In this document: positions 25,301 to 40,300 of the stretch, in pieces
Numbering within the stretch: the first letter of the stretch is position 1
Layout: each line of letters opens with the position of its first letter
Assembly: GCF_032854445.1 (NCBI RefSeq)
Contig: NC_088301.1
Coordinates: forward strand, 33,526,402-33,590,401
Source of the DNA: Liolophura sinensis
Lineage: Eukaryota > Mollusca > Polyplacophora > Chitonida > Chitonidae
Length of the DNA: 64,000 nucleotides
Direction of reading: 5' to 3'
Notes under the pieces: generated by a model
Seen by the model: the letters and a program-made list of their open reading frames with translations, nothing else
The model's database searches: none
Told to the model about the DNA's origin: nothing
Translations under genes and position numbers: made by a program

Positions 25301-28300
25301 TTTTTACACATTTATATGAATCCTTGATACATTCACATATAAAATTAAATGATAAAAACAGCAACAGTATTCAGAGAAAATTAATCCATTTAGCTACACC
25401 CAAAGTTGGACTGGGCTCCAAAATCCCTGAAAATCAAGAGGCCATCAGAGCCACGTGGCCATACATGGGGATCAACAGTCCCTTCCCCGAAATAGAAAAA
25501 AGCACCACGTGAATAAGATTTAAAATTGTAGGTTGTATGACAGGCCCTCTGTATAGTGTATTTTTATCTATTTTCCGCGAATTACATGTACATGTGACTT
25601 TTTACTAATGACATAAAAAAAAGTTCATTAAAAAGTTCAGGTACTAGAGAATTGTAGCCAGCAAATTAGCTGTGAACTGTTAGTGTTGGGTAAGTCGAGG
25701 TGTTTGGGGAACCGACGATCCTTACTGGTAGTAAATAGAAGTCATCCATAGACCAAAGCTTTGGTCTGAAGACGGAAATCACTTGTAACTGATAAAGATG
25801 CTGGCATTTTGTGAATTTGCTACATTGATGTGACCTAGCATGTAGTATTATGTCACAATAATATCTTCCCTTTAGTTCCATAAATGTGATCCAATTTACA
25901 AGCACTTTTATTTTAAAGTAATCCTGATTTCCGCTGCTTCCAGAGTTTCTTCATTATTACTAATAGTCACCAAAACATTTTTACAAAAGCGTTTTCATGC
26001 ACCCCTTTTCATAGCCCAGGGTTGAAATAATGCCTATGTATCTGTCAGCAACAGGTCACAAAAAATTCACCTGGGGCAGCAACAAATAGGCCAAATTAGT
26101 TTACAATCGTGTTTAAGTCAATATCCATGCATGTCTATGTTTGTGAAGTCTGTATTTTTACTTGATTTTCCCATAATCAAAGTGTTGTCGCAAGACTTGG
26201 TCATTTTCGGCCGGAACAATCAACACTGTTAGGATGTCATTTAGTGTCAATGAATCTGTTGTATTTAGTCTTTCAATTCCAAGACCAAACATACCTTCAG
26301 CGTTGAAGAACACGCTTCTGTTATCATAGCAACAGCAAAATTAGATCTGCAAAAATGCTACTCCTAACACTTTTTCGCAGGGTCCACAACTATGATGGAA
26401 TGAACAGCGCCAGTCAACCTGAACTAGAGAACAGTCGGTGCAGAGCAGTCAGTGAATCATAAGTTGAAGTGTCACAAACAACTCTCTGTCACCATTGTCA
26501 CCATTGCATTTGCAGTCGGTGCGAGTTGCTGGCAACCATCATATAAATTAAATCTTCTTGAGTACAGAGTGAAACATCAGTCGAATAAATAAGTAAATAA
26601 CAAATATTTAAAACACCTTTCTAATATTTATAGGACTCTCAGAATCTGTCAAAGTGAGTAACTTCATCGATACTACTGATGCTGTGGTTCTATGTTTCAG
26701 TGAAGTGTTCCTCTCAACTGTCCAGCCCTGGCCCAAACACTTGGTGATAATTATGGACCATGGCAACTCTCTTAGTGCTAACCAGCTGGTACTGGCCAAA
26801 GCCATAGCTAAACATCTCTTTAACATCATAGCCGACGGAGACATGGTAAGTTGCTTTTAGAAAGAACAGCAGGCTTGATGTACTATGTAATGTGATTTTT
26901 TGCCATGCAATTCAACACTACTATAACTGATCTGTGTTTGAATGGCTTTTACAGTTTGAGCAATGCCAGTATGTAGCATATAATTTGATTTTTAATAGTA
27001 AAACTTACTTTGTGTGCCACAAGCTTTACCGTGTAACAGGACCTGAAAGTGTGTGAACTTTTGTCACAGGTGTCGGTGCTGGGCTTGGCGTCTAAGGTTT
27101 CATACCCCAGGGAGGATCGATGTCTTCCCCATACCCTTGCACCCTTCTCCCTAGAGGCCAGGTTGCTCTTCTCCAAGTTCATTGATAACTTAGAAAAGCA
27201 AGACAGTAAGTTGTTACCTTGTGTAGATTCACGTAAAGAGATGCGAGTCTCACTAAGGGTTGATTACTATTATATTGTGTGACACTCGATCTTAAAAATC
27301 TCACTAAGGGGTCTCACTAAGGGTTGATTACTGTTATATTGTGATAGTTGATCTTAATAATAATTTTTAGTATTGTTTCATTTTTAGCTTTTTTTTTGGA
27401 CTTTTGAACATTTTGACAATCATAGAGGACAGGTTACAGCCAAGTAGCATTTCAAATTTGCAGGTCTGGTTTGAGAACCAACGGCAATTCGTTTTATATT
27501 GCTAAAATTTTTACTACTCTAAAATGAATTGGGATGGGCACTTGTTGAAGTGCACATCTGTTCCATCCTTTTTACCAAGTGCATGTACGTGTAACCTGTG
27601 CAAGAATCTCATTCATTCATGAAATTAATATAACAGGCACTGTGAACTGTCCAAGACACACTGTTATATTAAACTATGTATTGTTATTTTCAGCTGCAAC
27701 AAATCATTCCCTGGGATTTCAGGAGGCTTTTGAAATCATTGAGAATAGTTTGAAAACAGAGGGTACAGCTATTCTGGGTACGAGTCCTTTGGGTTTGTTA
27801 TGAAACACTCTTATTTGACACATGATTTGTGTCAATTGGTACTCTGGAAAATTAAATTAATTAAATTATTAAATTATTAAATAGTTAAATAAGTTGTTAA
27901 AGAGAAATTGATTGCTTAGGGTTTGAGTTAAAATAACCCACATTTATGACATGCTGTGTATATTGGCTTATGACCAGAAATTGCTGGAAAACAGAAGTGG
28001 CTTTGGTGTAAAAATTAAAAGGGATGAAGAATTATTATTGCCAAAGTTGTAAACATATTTTGCCAGTTCTTAAGTACAGGTGAAAAGAATAGGTAAGTAA
28101 ACGGAACAGTTTTTCTTATCACATGTGTTAATTTTAACATTACAGAGAACACAATGATTATATACATCAGCCGTGGATTATTGTCGTCCCTGACGGAGGC
28201 CCGGGAAGTCATGGAGATGATTGCCACACACAACTCTCGGACACAGCACAAAGTTATCATCAATACTTATGCTGTAATAGATGGTGAGGGATCATTCAAT

Positions 28301-31300
28301 AAACCAGATGTACAGTTAACAGAGGAAGGCTAGCTACAGATACTATTACCTTCATGCCAGCTAGACCAATGTAGATTTTTCAGAATTGCTTTGCAGTAGT
28401 GAATTTTGTAGTAGTGGCTCAATATTTTTTTTATGCTGCTCAAGAAAATTACATTCTCTCGTCATAAAAATGTCCTGTTTGTAAGAAGCAGATTTACTTT
28501 GGTCAAGCAGTGGAGAAATGCATTTTCATATATGCATGTATGCATATTTCATGTTTGTAAAAAATTAAAGGACAAGACAGCACCTGGCTAAAACATATTT
28601 CAGTCGAAAGCAGGATAGTTAGGCTTTCTAAAAGTAGGATTCCTTATTATTTTAATGAGACTTCACAGAATAACATGTAGAACAAAATGATAATACTGCA
28701 CAAATGGCTGGTGTGAATTGAGGTAGCCAGCTTGAATTTTATTCAGTCAAATGTGTTGCTATTAGATTGCATGGCCTAAGCTGTGACGTAGCCGTTACCC
28801 ATTCATTCCATGAAGTGACATATGATAACAAAGAACTACTGCATAAGACAAAATTTTGATATTTGTTGACAACGATTCATTTACATATAGCCGAAGTGCC
28901 AGTTCACACTATTGTGGGACAGGTCTGTATCATTTATCGACCACCACAGATGTAAAATCAGTTGATTTACAAGCTGTGTGATATTCAACGACGATATCAC
29001 AAATTATGTCATACAGCAGCATGTCTCAGACCGCATTCATCTCCCCAGTAGACCTTAGACCTTCTTAGACAGGCTGTGCAAATTATACATATACATTTTT
29101 TGTTGTTCACATTAGGGTCAGCATGCAGTTGCTAAGTAACAAATATCAGATTCAGTGAAATATTCATTAGGGTTGCCGATCAGGTTTATGGGAATGAGAA
29201 GACGGCGTCTCATCGGACAACGCTTCAAATTAATTAAATCTTATTTTTGTCTGAATTTATTTGAACTGAAGAATTTAAATTTTGCCCTTTGTCTTTCTTG
29301 CATACGAGGGGTGTTTTTTTCTGTTTTCTTTTATAAAATACACTAAAATTACTGAATTGCCATGTTTAAGCCAAGGTGCTTTCTCTGACATCCACAAAAA
29401 CAAGGTCAGCACTGCTCTCATCTTAGAAGCCACCATTATAAAATTAAAGCATAAAATCCGGCGACAGTCAAATGCCTAGATCAGCCTCAGTGGCACTTAG
29501 CTTTATATCCATTTGAGTCAGAATTGACCATGAATCCTGTTGTAATTTTGCAAACATTTAACAGGAGTCAGAATTACGGGCTCTAGTAGAACCCCTCTGC
29601 AGGCTGCCTTGCATTTGCTGGCTTCTCGTAAACTGTATAAATTATATAGGCTTACTGTATCAACACTTCACACAGTGGAAGAAATATCTTTCCAGTATGT
29701 CCAATTTTCGAGAAAGCCATTTATCACTAGGTCTTTCATTGCCAAAGTCCACAAATTTAATGCCCTAGGTTACTGCTTAGGCTATTATATGGGAAATACC
29801 TTTGACGTTAGAGAGCTAGAGTAAAGGTGATGTCACACTGCTCTCGATAATGGAGACGTGATGAAGCTGTGTCAAGACACTTTGGTTTAAGATACTTTGA
29901 ATGGTAGTCTTTCAGTGGACATAAACATTAGGCAGGTGCTGTCTTTCACTTCAAGTACACTTGAATTCGTCAACGGTTCAGTTCTATAATTTTATGGATT
30001 TGACATTTGTTTACATATTGACCGTTGAGTTTGTTGAGTTTTGTTTTACAGATGGTAAACCTATCATGTATGAGAAGAGTTTCATGCAGGACATTGCCAG
30101 TCAGAACTTCCCTAACTATGATGTCCAATACAATCATGACAAACCTCCACCGGTATGTCTTACCCACCAGTCATGTAATTTTTCAAATTGATTTGTGGTT
30201 ACATGGTAAACAGAAGATAACAACAAATGTGTATAGTAAACCTGCAAGGATTTATTAGATAATAAGCTTTACTGATTACTGATACAGTAATATGAATAGT
30301 AGCATTAATCATTTGGCCAGTGCTTCACTGATGACTGACACAAAAAATTGTCTACATGTTATGCAGAAGGGAACCATGATGGCCATCAATACAACAAGAG
30401 ACCTGGGATCTACTGTTGGACGATTTTACCTGTCTTTTAACAACACAACACCTACAGAGCCAGTTTTCCTGTTACCTGTGTCAGATCTGGCAGATCAGGG
30501 TAAATTACCTTAGTGTTAAAATTACCTTAGTGTTAAAAACTTTCAGATTGATAGAGGTTAAGCTTCACCAAGGTGATAGTTTGCCAAATACTGTTATAAG
30601 AGTGAAGCCTTGACCCAGGTATGACTCGTGTTTGTGTAACTGTGTAGAATGAAGCTGTAGAATTTGTAAATTGTTTATAATATTTTTTAAGACACTTGTT
30701 CCAATTCAGAGAGGTAGAACATAAAGGTGAACGACAAGGGTATTTCATCTAAAATTGAAAAAGTTATCAGAGTAATAAATAGTGATGATAGCGTATTTTT
30801 CTATTACTTCGTGTACTTGCCTGCAGTTTTTTGCTTATGGATGGCCTTAAATAAAGAGCACAAATCTTGACATCTTTTAATTTGCTCAAAATGCCATGGC
30901 TTATTCCCCTTGGATTTTAGAATGTGTGCGTTGAAAATACTTATTGAATTTTTTGTTTAAGAAAACTTTCACAATCAGAAACAAAAGTCTGTTGACTATA
31001 TAGCTTTACACTTCATCTTTAACATCTTGAATCAACCATGTATATGTGGATTTTGATTCAGCTTATGCTTGTTAAAAAAGATATCTTGAATGAATAAGGT
31101 AGCTATGAATGTTAAACCTGTACCTTCTCATCAAGGATCATTTGTGAAATGAAGGACATAACTGAAAAGAAAGTTAGTCTGTTTGATGGAGAGTGTATTT
31201 AGTTATTTATTTGATTGGTGTTTTACGCCGTACTCAAGAATATTTCAGTTATACGACGGCAGCCAGCATTATGGTGGGAGGAAACCGGGCAGAGCCTGGG

Positions 31301-34300
31301 AAAAACCCATGACCATACGCAGGTTGCTGCAGACCATCCCACGTACGGCCGGAAAGGAAGCCATGATATCATTTAGGTCAAAGCTCATTAGCCTTAAGGA
31401 GAATTAAGTTCACAGCATTTATGGGATAAATCAGTTTTAAGTGATGACCCTGAAATATCAGAGAAAGCCTGAGTTGTGTATCAATTCTTATTGTTGTATC
31501 AATATTCTTCTCACAATATTAAATGAGAATTTCTAATGTAGTTACACAAGTTTGAGTTCTCAAAGTCACCGATTGGAGATCCTTTGTGTGTTACAGCGCT
31601 AACCCTGAGTCTTAGCCAGCCCTGTTTCTATGAGGGCAGTGTGGTCGGAGTGGTTGGAGTAGACCTTCACATGGAGGATATTGCCCAGGACATCACCTAC
31701 TACAATCAAGGGGATGGCTCCTATGCTTTCATCATAGACACTGCAGGTAGAGGAATTTAACCAAGATGTTGTATTCATAAATTTAATGTTAAGTTCCTTG
31801 TTTGAATTTTGGATGATGTGTTGCCGCTGTTGTATTTGAAATACAGGAAAAAAATTCATTATCATTCAATCCATTGACTGGTCATTGTGTTTCATGATTT
31901 GTCTTTCTACATATTTAAATGAAAAACATACTGTTTCATATTATCAGGTTGTGGTTTCCTTACACAAATGTGTTAATCAGTGCATATTTACTTTGTACTC
32001 TGTCAGGCTACACTATAATGCATCCCTCTGTGACACGTCCTCTGAAAACAAGTTTCCAGCCCATGCATACAGACATAAGGCATTATGAGTACTCACCAGG
32101 CTTTGAACGCATCAGAACAAAAATGATCAGGTAAGGTTTAGGTTCGTCTTTCACTTGAAATCGTTAACATTATGATTACTCACCAGGCTTTGAACACATC
32201 AGAACAAAAAATATCAGATATGATTTGGGTTTGTCTTTCACTTGTAAATCATTAACTTCTAAACTTTTATGTATATCATTTAAGTACAGAACTTTAATTT
32301 CAGTATCAATTATTTGGCACATAATTAATAGTAATGAAGAAAGTAATCTGTTCTTTCCCAGGCATATGCACTTTCTAAGGTGTTTGTTGCTTCCATTAAT
32401 CATCATTTCTCAGTAACATTGAAAACAGCTTTTATCATTTTGTAGATTATCAGTTAAACTTTATATTGGTAGTGTTACAAAAGATAATTTCTTGAAAATG
32501 AGATCTCACAGGTCTTTCCAACCAAGTAACTGCAACATGTTTTTTTTTTTTCAAGTCTTATTTTATTTTTTTCTGTTCGTCTCTGGGGACATACATACAA
32601 TTTTTTTACTCCAGGGATCCAGAAGGCGAGCAAATTTTAAAAGCGAAGAGGCAAGGAAATGCAACAGAATCTGAGCCTGAAGATAAAAAATTTGCAAAAT
32701 ATATATGGAAAAAGGTGGGTGGATTCATTTTTATAAATGATCCTGTATGTAGATAAATGAACTTGGTTGTTGAATCTAATCTTCTTTTACTCGAACTCGT
32801 ATGTGGATTTGGACATACAGGTTTATTTGGTCTTATCATTATATTTGTCTGCCATATCACATATCTTTTTGTGTGCATTTGTTTCATCACAGCTTGAAAA
32901 CAGTCCATACATTGTGGTGATTAAGGTGTTCAGCAACAACCCAGTCATTATTGAACTCAAAGATGCACATTGTAAGTACAACCTCCCTACTTTCCAATAA
33001 TATGAAAAACTGGCGAGTTTTAAATGTGTTTATCACAGAGATTTGAAGAATTAAAGAATTTCTGTGTTTGTTTCATTGTTAAAGCTTGACAGGACACAGA
33101 TCAATCAACAACAAAAAGTAACAACAAAAAAATAGATGAATAAAACATTATCTGCTATTGCTTCTAATGCTAGTGGTAGTAATTGTAATATAATTAGTTA
33201 TTATATATATTATTATGTATATTATATATAATTGTTGCTGGTTGTCTTTGTAGAAGAAGAGATAGCTTTGCTCTTATGGGTTTGTAATGAATGTGTTTGT
33301 ATTTCAGTGACTAGCTCAGCTGATCTGATGTACCACAGACTGGATCTCCTCACAACTGACAACATACATATGTGTATGCATATGAAACAAGTTGCCACAC
33401 TAGGTGAGATAACTATGAGATACATGTACTTGCTTATCTTCTATGGTAAATGTAACAGCTCTGGATAAAAATGACATTCTTTGAGTATGAGGTATCTTTG
33501 TACATGTGTGGAATGCTTGAAAGTAGTGTACTCCAAGTGAGACATTGCTTTGGGAATTTTTTCTTGACGGAGGAATTCCACGTCAGACGAATTCCATGTC
33601 AGATAAGTCATCTTCTCTTTCAGCAATGAAAAGTTCTTGTATTGTTCCGTGAACACTTTAAATAAGGTATAATGACTCACTTAATACATGTGTAAAGCAT
33701 CAGTGAAGTTAATGATGTATGTTGAAGGTAAAATTCAACAAAAACAAAGTTTTATTTTCTTCTTTGTTTTTGATTACTAATGTTTTATGATGTAAACTAA
33801 TTTTGTGAATTATTTTGTGAAATAATGAAAAAAAAATATCAACCTACTGATGTTTCAGTCTAAACAGCTCACCTGACCACACATTTGTTTTTGTCAGGTA
33901 TGAGCTCCTTGTTTCTCTCAGCCAGCAGCTTTAAGGAGCCTTATGAACACTTGAGTCAGCAGGAGACTAAACGTATGGTCAAGGGTTATCTGGCTTACCT
34001 CAAGGACAATACCAGATTAATAGCCAACCCAGGATTAAAGGTATGTCACATAGGTACAACAATAATAGTGTTAATAAGTTCTTTTTGCTGAAGTTTTCTG
34101 CTCAAGCAGATTGTAGAATAAGCTATTTAAAAAAATCTTGCATCATTTTTGTCCTGTCGTGAAAAAATCTTTCTAAAGAATGTATTAATCAATATTGCTT
34201 CCTTACTGTTTCCAGGATAAAATCCGTGACGATGTGGCAGTGATATCGAAGATAAATTCTAACTGGTTACGCCGTGTGAAGGCTGGAACATTAGATGACT

Positions 34301-37300
34301 TCATCCTCAGGAGGTGAGATATATGCTAAGTAGACCTTGAAACAAGGGCTGAAGAAAACATTTCTTACTGGATCTTTGGTACTATATTTGGGTTGATGTT
34401 ATGAATTCAGCTTCCTCTTTATGGGTCACACCAGTTTACTTCATTCCTAAACATACACATGACAAATTCTTGAGTACAGAGTTAACACTAATCAATCAGT
34501 CTTCATGTGGACAGCTGAATGATAGTGATATTCAACTGAATAACTGATATCAAAACTTTCACCTTGGTTTGATGTTTGTATATGAAGTTTTTAATATAAA
34601 AGGGGTTCTATATGCCTTATATTAGGAAATCTTGCAGAATAATGTAATGGGAGTAATTGTCTGTCAGTCAGGTCAAACTTGTATTTAGAATTATAAACCA
34701 CAGATTTTATAAAAATTTAATCAAGTCTTTTTAACTTGTGTAATTATTTGTTGTAGGTATATTGCTACCCCAAGTGGAGTAATGTCTATGTACCCGGGCA
34801 CACTATTGGACAGAGCATATGACCCCACAAAGAGAATGTGGTGAGTACTGGGAATATCTTCTACCACAGCCCTTTGAAAAAAGTAGAAATACAGTGTAGC
34901 CTTGCTATAGTGCGCCGCTTTAAGGACAGGTTATTGCACACGTTATAGGCTACCTCGCCCTATAATGAAATGATTTTGCGATCCAGTTTATAAAGCTATA
35001 GTATATAGAGCTACAGTCTATCTTACAGGTCATGATTTTAATAATGAACAAAGTTTTATCAATACAAAATGTGTTTTTTCAATGCTTTCTTATTGTTAGT
35101 CTACTATAAACCCATGAGATTTTTTGTTACCTAAGGATTCAAGCATTTCAGCACCGTCCTATGAGTAATATCCTGTGAAGCTAGCTGATTATAGAACTTG
35201 ATGCATGTTAAGCATTTACACAATTAAGCTGTTTTCAAGTAATGTAGCTTCATCCACTTCATTTTTGAATAAGAAAAAACCTGCAACGCATTTGGTATTC
35301 AATTTGTGTATGTCTGCTCATATTAGAAATAACTCCTGGAACTTAGATGCGTCAGATTAAAGTGGCGGACTGCAGATGATTGTCAACCCAATCACGTGAC
35401 CGCGTTATAGCTACTGAACAAAACAAAAAAAAAATAATAATAATGTTCACCATTTTAATGTATATCATGCGAAGTCAGTGTATTAAATGAAGGAAAGAGG
35501 AAAAAAAAAATTAAGAAGCTGTTCTCAAACGATTGAGTGAGTTCATCTCAACTCTCACATCTTAGCGTGCAGGTAAGTCAAACCTCATTCCCTGCAGTTC
35601 CAGACATTGCTTTATAGCCATTCAATAATCTGATTATCAGCATTTACTGAAAGGGTACAGATATTAATCCCTTTATGAGGTATGCCCGTCACACTGAGCA
35701 AAATATGTTCTGCATTGCTGGTGAAGTCACACGCACGCGTGGAAGTAATGCTACAACAACATCACGCGCCTTTGGAATCAAACTTGCAAGCAAAGAAAAC
35801 CTCTTCCATTATTCATAGAAAAATCCATTTCTTTTTACTTTTTTTTTTTTACTCTTTTTTTTTACTTGCTCAAGCCTAGAGTATCAAATACTGTAAATGC
35901 CTTTTTTTTCGCGTGGTACTAACATTCGCAGATTTCGCGGCAAACACATTTTCGCAAATATAAGTGCCATCAAATATAAAGCCCATGTAACTAATTTATT
36001 AATGTAGCATGCGTTGCAGTTATAAGTTCGCTAACAAGCACTACAGTTCTACGACTTTGTCAATCACATTAATTAGAAATACCTAATTAGAATGTATTCC
36101 GGCTTTCACAAATCCAGCTTAACTGATCGTCAGTTAATCATGCTTTCTTTTAAGGAGGCTTAGCTCTGTCTAAGTATCGCCACAGTGCGACGTTGTTGTT
36201 GATGATTTATTGGCATGGTTAGAGACATACAAATCGATAATTTGTACTGTGTACGTGATACAATATGTACACAATGAGAAAGGCTGTTTTTTTTATTGAC
36301 TGTCCTTTGCCTACCAGTCAGATTGCCTTTCCAAGGCGCCTGATACATCGCTCGGGGGTTTCCGCACTTCAAACTTCCTTTTCATTATGATAATTTCTGA
36401 GAAATTTACTCAGATCTGTCACAGTTCACCCATAGTTTCACTCACAATGCTGATACATGAGAATTAAACAGTGGGATTTATTTATATCACATTTAATCCT
36501 TCGTCGTATCCTTCACTCGAATATTTGATCACACAGCAGATAAGGGCTTTGTCTTATAAAGATTAAAAGCTTAGGATAACCTTCCTTTGTCTGATCAAGT
36601 TACTGTATTGTATGGAATTTTTGTCACATCTTACAGGTACAAACAAGTTTAAATGATAACACTGTTACTTGAATGCTGGAGACATTTTATTACTTGACAT
36701 TTCTATCTTGAAAAGTGATTTCCGTTTATCAGTTGTCCAAAAATTCAGTAAGATCCGTGAAAGTTGATTCTTGCGAATGTGTGTTCTTACCAAATCTGCA
36801 AAAGTTTATGCCTACAAATAAAAAGGCATTTACGGTAACACATGGGTCACACGCCAAAAGTAGGAAATGGAGCAAATGCACATGCATTTGCTTTATTATT
36901 GTCACAACCATTTTATATAGCTCTCCTTTGACATATAAGCTATCATACCATATTCATAATTATGAATAGGTATTGATTGTTATTGCAAGATTTGCTTTGT
37001 ACCATTAATGTACAAGCACATTTGCAGTGCTAGATTTAGTATCTGACAGCAACCGTGAAAATGACAAGGAACAAAATCGAATGAATGTGTTTTTGAAATA
37101 TTTAAAATGTTTCCGCAATAAAATAATAAATGAAAAATGAAATGTTATGGATGTTATGCCATTTCATGAAATAAGACTACATGTTAATTTTGATTTGTAA
37201 CAATTGTTGTTTCAGGTTCCAAAGGGCTCTGGAGTTTCCAGCTTATGTGACAATGACAGCTCCCTATCTAGACAGTGGTGGGGGTGGTTATATTGTTACT

Positions 37301-40300
37301 ATTGCCCATACCATCTTTGAAGGAAGGTCAGTGTCCCTCATCCTAACAAATTCTCCTAATTGTGGTGTCTGCTTTCAACTTTCCTAATTACGCATGTTTG
37401 TGATATAAACCTTAAGACAAAAGAAATGACTTATTTTGTTAGTAAAGCTGATCTTCGAACCTAAATAATGTTTTGACTATGCATCTATAAGGATTAAATA
37501 CATTTGTAACATTTTGTTGTAGACAACCCCCTTTACATAGTGACTGGGATCAGGTCATGGCTGTGATGGGGATGGATGTCACCATGGGCTACTTTTACAA
37601 GTTGATGGCAGAGAACATACCAGCTTGTGAGCAGCCTAACATAAGGTAGTCCAACACATGGTATGATTTGTAGTCAGTGCTGACCACATGCACAAGGTAA
37701 AAGCACTCACGATATTAGGCTGATAACTGCAACACAAAATTTATTTCAGCTCTTTCATCACATATACATGTATATATGTTTTGAAAGTTCCAGGTTTCAA
37801 CAATTTTCACTAGAGATTAGATTTCACTAGATCTGTCAATTAAATGGCATAGCAGTTGAAATTGTAGCAGTTGAAAATTTACTATGATGTCTTGCAGATG
37901 TTTTATGATGGATAACCAGGGATATCTTATAGCTCACCCAGGTCTGATTGAAGCCTATGGAAAGGGACCTTTGGAACAGCAACACATCACACATAAGGTG
38001 AGCTGTTTTAATTCGTGTTGTTTTTTTTTTAATTTCCAAGTCAGAGAAATATATTTTTGAGCTTAATCCAAGGGTATCCAGTGAATATGATACATTACTA
38101 ATGTTAATAGATGAAAACCTTTCAGTACAAGTAGTGACATCTGTGTTACGCAAACTCTTCCTCATGTTAGCTTTAATGTATAATGCCTGAACATACATTT
38201 GCATGATTTTTCTCTTTTTTATTTTTTTGTCAGGAACCTTTAGTGGCCAATGATATTCTTAACCACAAAGGATTTGTTACAAAGAGACTTTGTAACAGAT
38301 ACAGTGATAGAACAATCCAGAGATTCTACAATGTGAGTATATTAAGTGTTTCTGTATATGTGTAAATAAGTTAAGCATTTTCCTTAACTACGGTCATGAT
38401 TTCTTTAGGATATTCAATAAGAAACCTACAATTGGGTAAAATTCTTCAGTTTGGATCTAATCAACAATCAATTGAATAACAAATTATATTTACAGTCTTA
38501 AGTCTGTCAGGAAGTAAGACTTTTTGAGATGAATGTAGTCATTTAGTTAGTGCACTGAGTGTGCTATGTTGCCTACTAAGGTAGTAGTTGCGTACACACA
38601 CATCAGTATCTTTTTGTAATAGTTTTACACCAAAAAATCAGTATCTTATCTACATGCACAATGTGCCTTTCTTTTTTTCAGTTTAGCACAAGTCTGGACG
38701 TCACATTGACAAATCTTGTACATGGGGAGCACTGTTCTCGCTATCAGATAGCAGCTGTACCTGGAACAAACACCTTCATCGGCATTGTCAATCAAACCTG
38801 TGACATGGCAACAGCATTTTGCCCATGTAGCATGGTTAGTAGACCTATGCTTGAAATGTTTTTAAAGGTGTACTTTCATGAGAAAGATTGTAGGGAAGAC
38901 ATAATATTTATTCTGAATGTTGTCATTATAAATTTCTACTAATTAATGTCACCACATAATGATATACATGTAATAATAATCTAATTTTAAACTTATTTCA
39001 AAGACACAACATTCTCTAAGGTCAAGAGATTAAACAAAAAGTCTGCACCTGAGGTCTTCTGTGTAGTATTCAACTGTGTCAGTTTGGTATGGGCTGGTAA
39101 ATTTGTGTATGGTACAGTACTTTTGTAGTTTAATTTACATGCATCAGAGACTCAGTTTGTACATCTTTGGCTAAAAGCCATTTTGGTTATGCCCTATATT
39201 AAGACCTGAAGAGACATTGGTGATCAACTAATTTTCTTCTTGAACAGGTGGATAGGCTCTGTCTGAATTGTCATCGAATGGAACAGAATGAATGTGAGTG
39301 TCCTTGTGAGTGCCAGTTGGAAATGAACTTCTGCACAGGCAAACTACTAGATGATGAAGATTTGTGAGTATTGAATAATTCATCCTTCATCTGTTTTTTA
39401 GTAATATTCACTGTACTGACAAGGCTGCCAGAGAAATCCACTAATCCAATAAATAAGTAAATACTTATATTGTCTTTAACAGATGCTAACGGAAATACCA
39501 GTAGTCTACATTTTGTTCTAGAAGAACTGTTAATTACTCCTAGCATTGAAATTTCAACAGATATGTAGACCTGTGTAAATTACATTAATATCCCATTGTG
39601 GTAAACATGAAATAACACTTGCATGTTAAGTTAGGTTTGTCACTGGAAAGTACTTCTTACTGTGGGCTACAAGGTACTGTATCAATAGCAAGGAGGGCAT
39701 GACATTATTTCCATGTTTTAAACAGGAATCCCAGCTGTCACCCAGTACCAGAAGCAACCTATCTTGCTCTGGTAGACTCAACAGTTACAGCCAACCTGGA
39801 ACAGTGCTTCAAGGTGAACTGTGAGGAGAGAACATCAAAGCTGTGAGTACTTTCAATTATTTAAGATTTGAAATTCTTATAACACATATTATAGTGATAA
39901 AAATGTCCAGAGATGGAACACTTTGATTTGATGACGAACTCTGATCTTATTCTCTTTGTGTCCATAAAGTGTAAATCTACAGTATTGAATTTACTCTTCT
40001 CAGTGAAAATGTAAATTATAGAATATTAGGGAATCAGCCTACTCTAATTCCTCAACCTGATCGCATATGAAAGAGCAACTTTAAGTGCAATTTATGAATG
40101 CTTTTAATTTGATTTTGGAGACAAAACTACATTGGTTGGATTGGCCAGTTTCATGGCATCACAAAAAGTATAATTGTATCGGCCTACACAGAATAATGCC
40201 CTCAGACTTTGCTTAAATAAACACCTTGCAAACATGCAAAAAGGTTGAAGAAGAGGTTGTTTGGTGATTATCAATTATCACTTAAAGATCTAAAATTTCT

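Noticed and set aside
34890-35430. Possible inverted-repeat element with ends GTAGCCTTGCTATAGTGCG and GACCGCGTTATAGCTACTG
   Set aside because: Only about 10 bases at each end pair, so I could not define real arms. Left as unannotated intron sequence.
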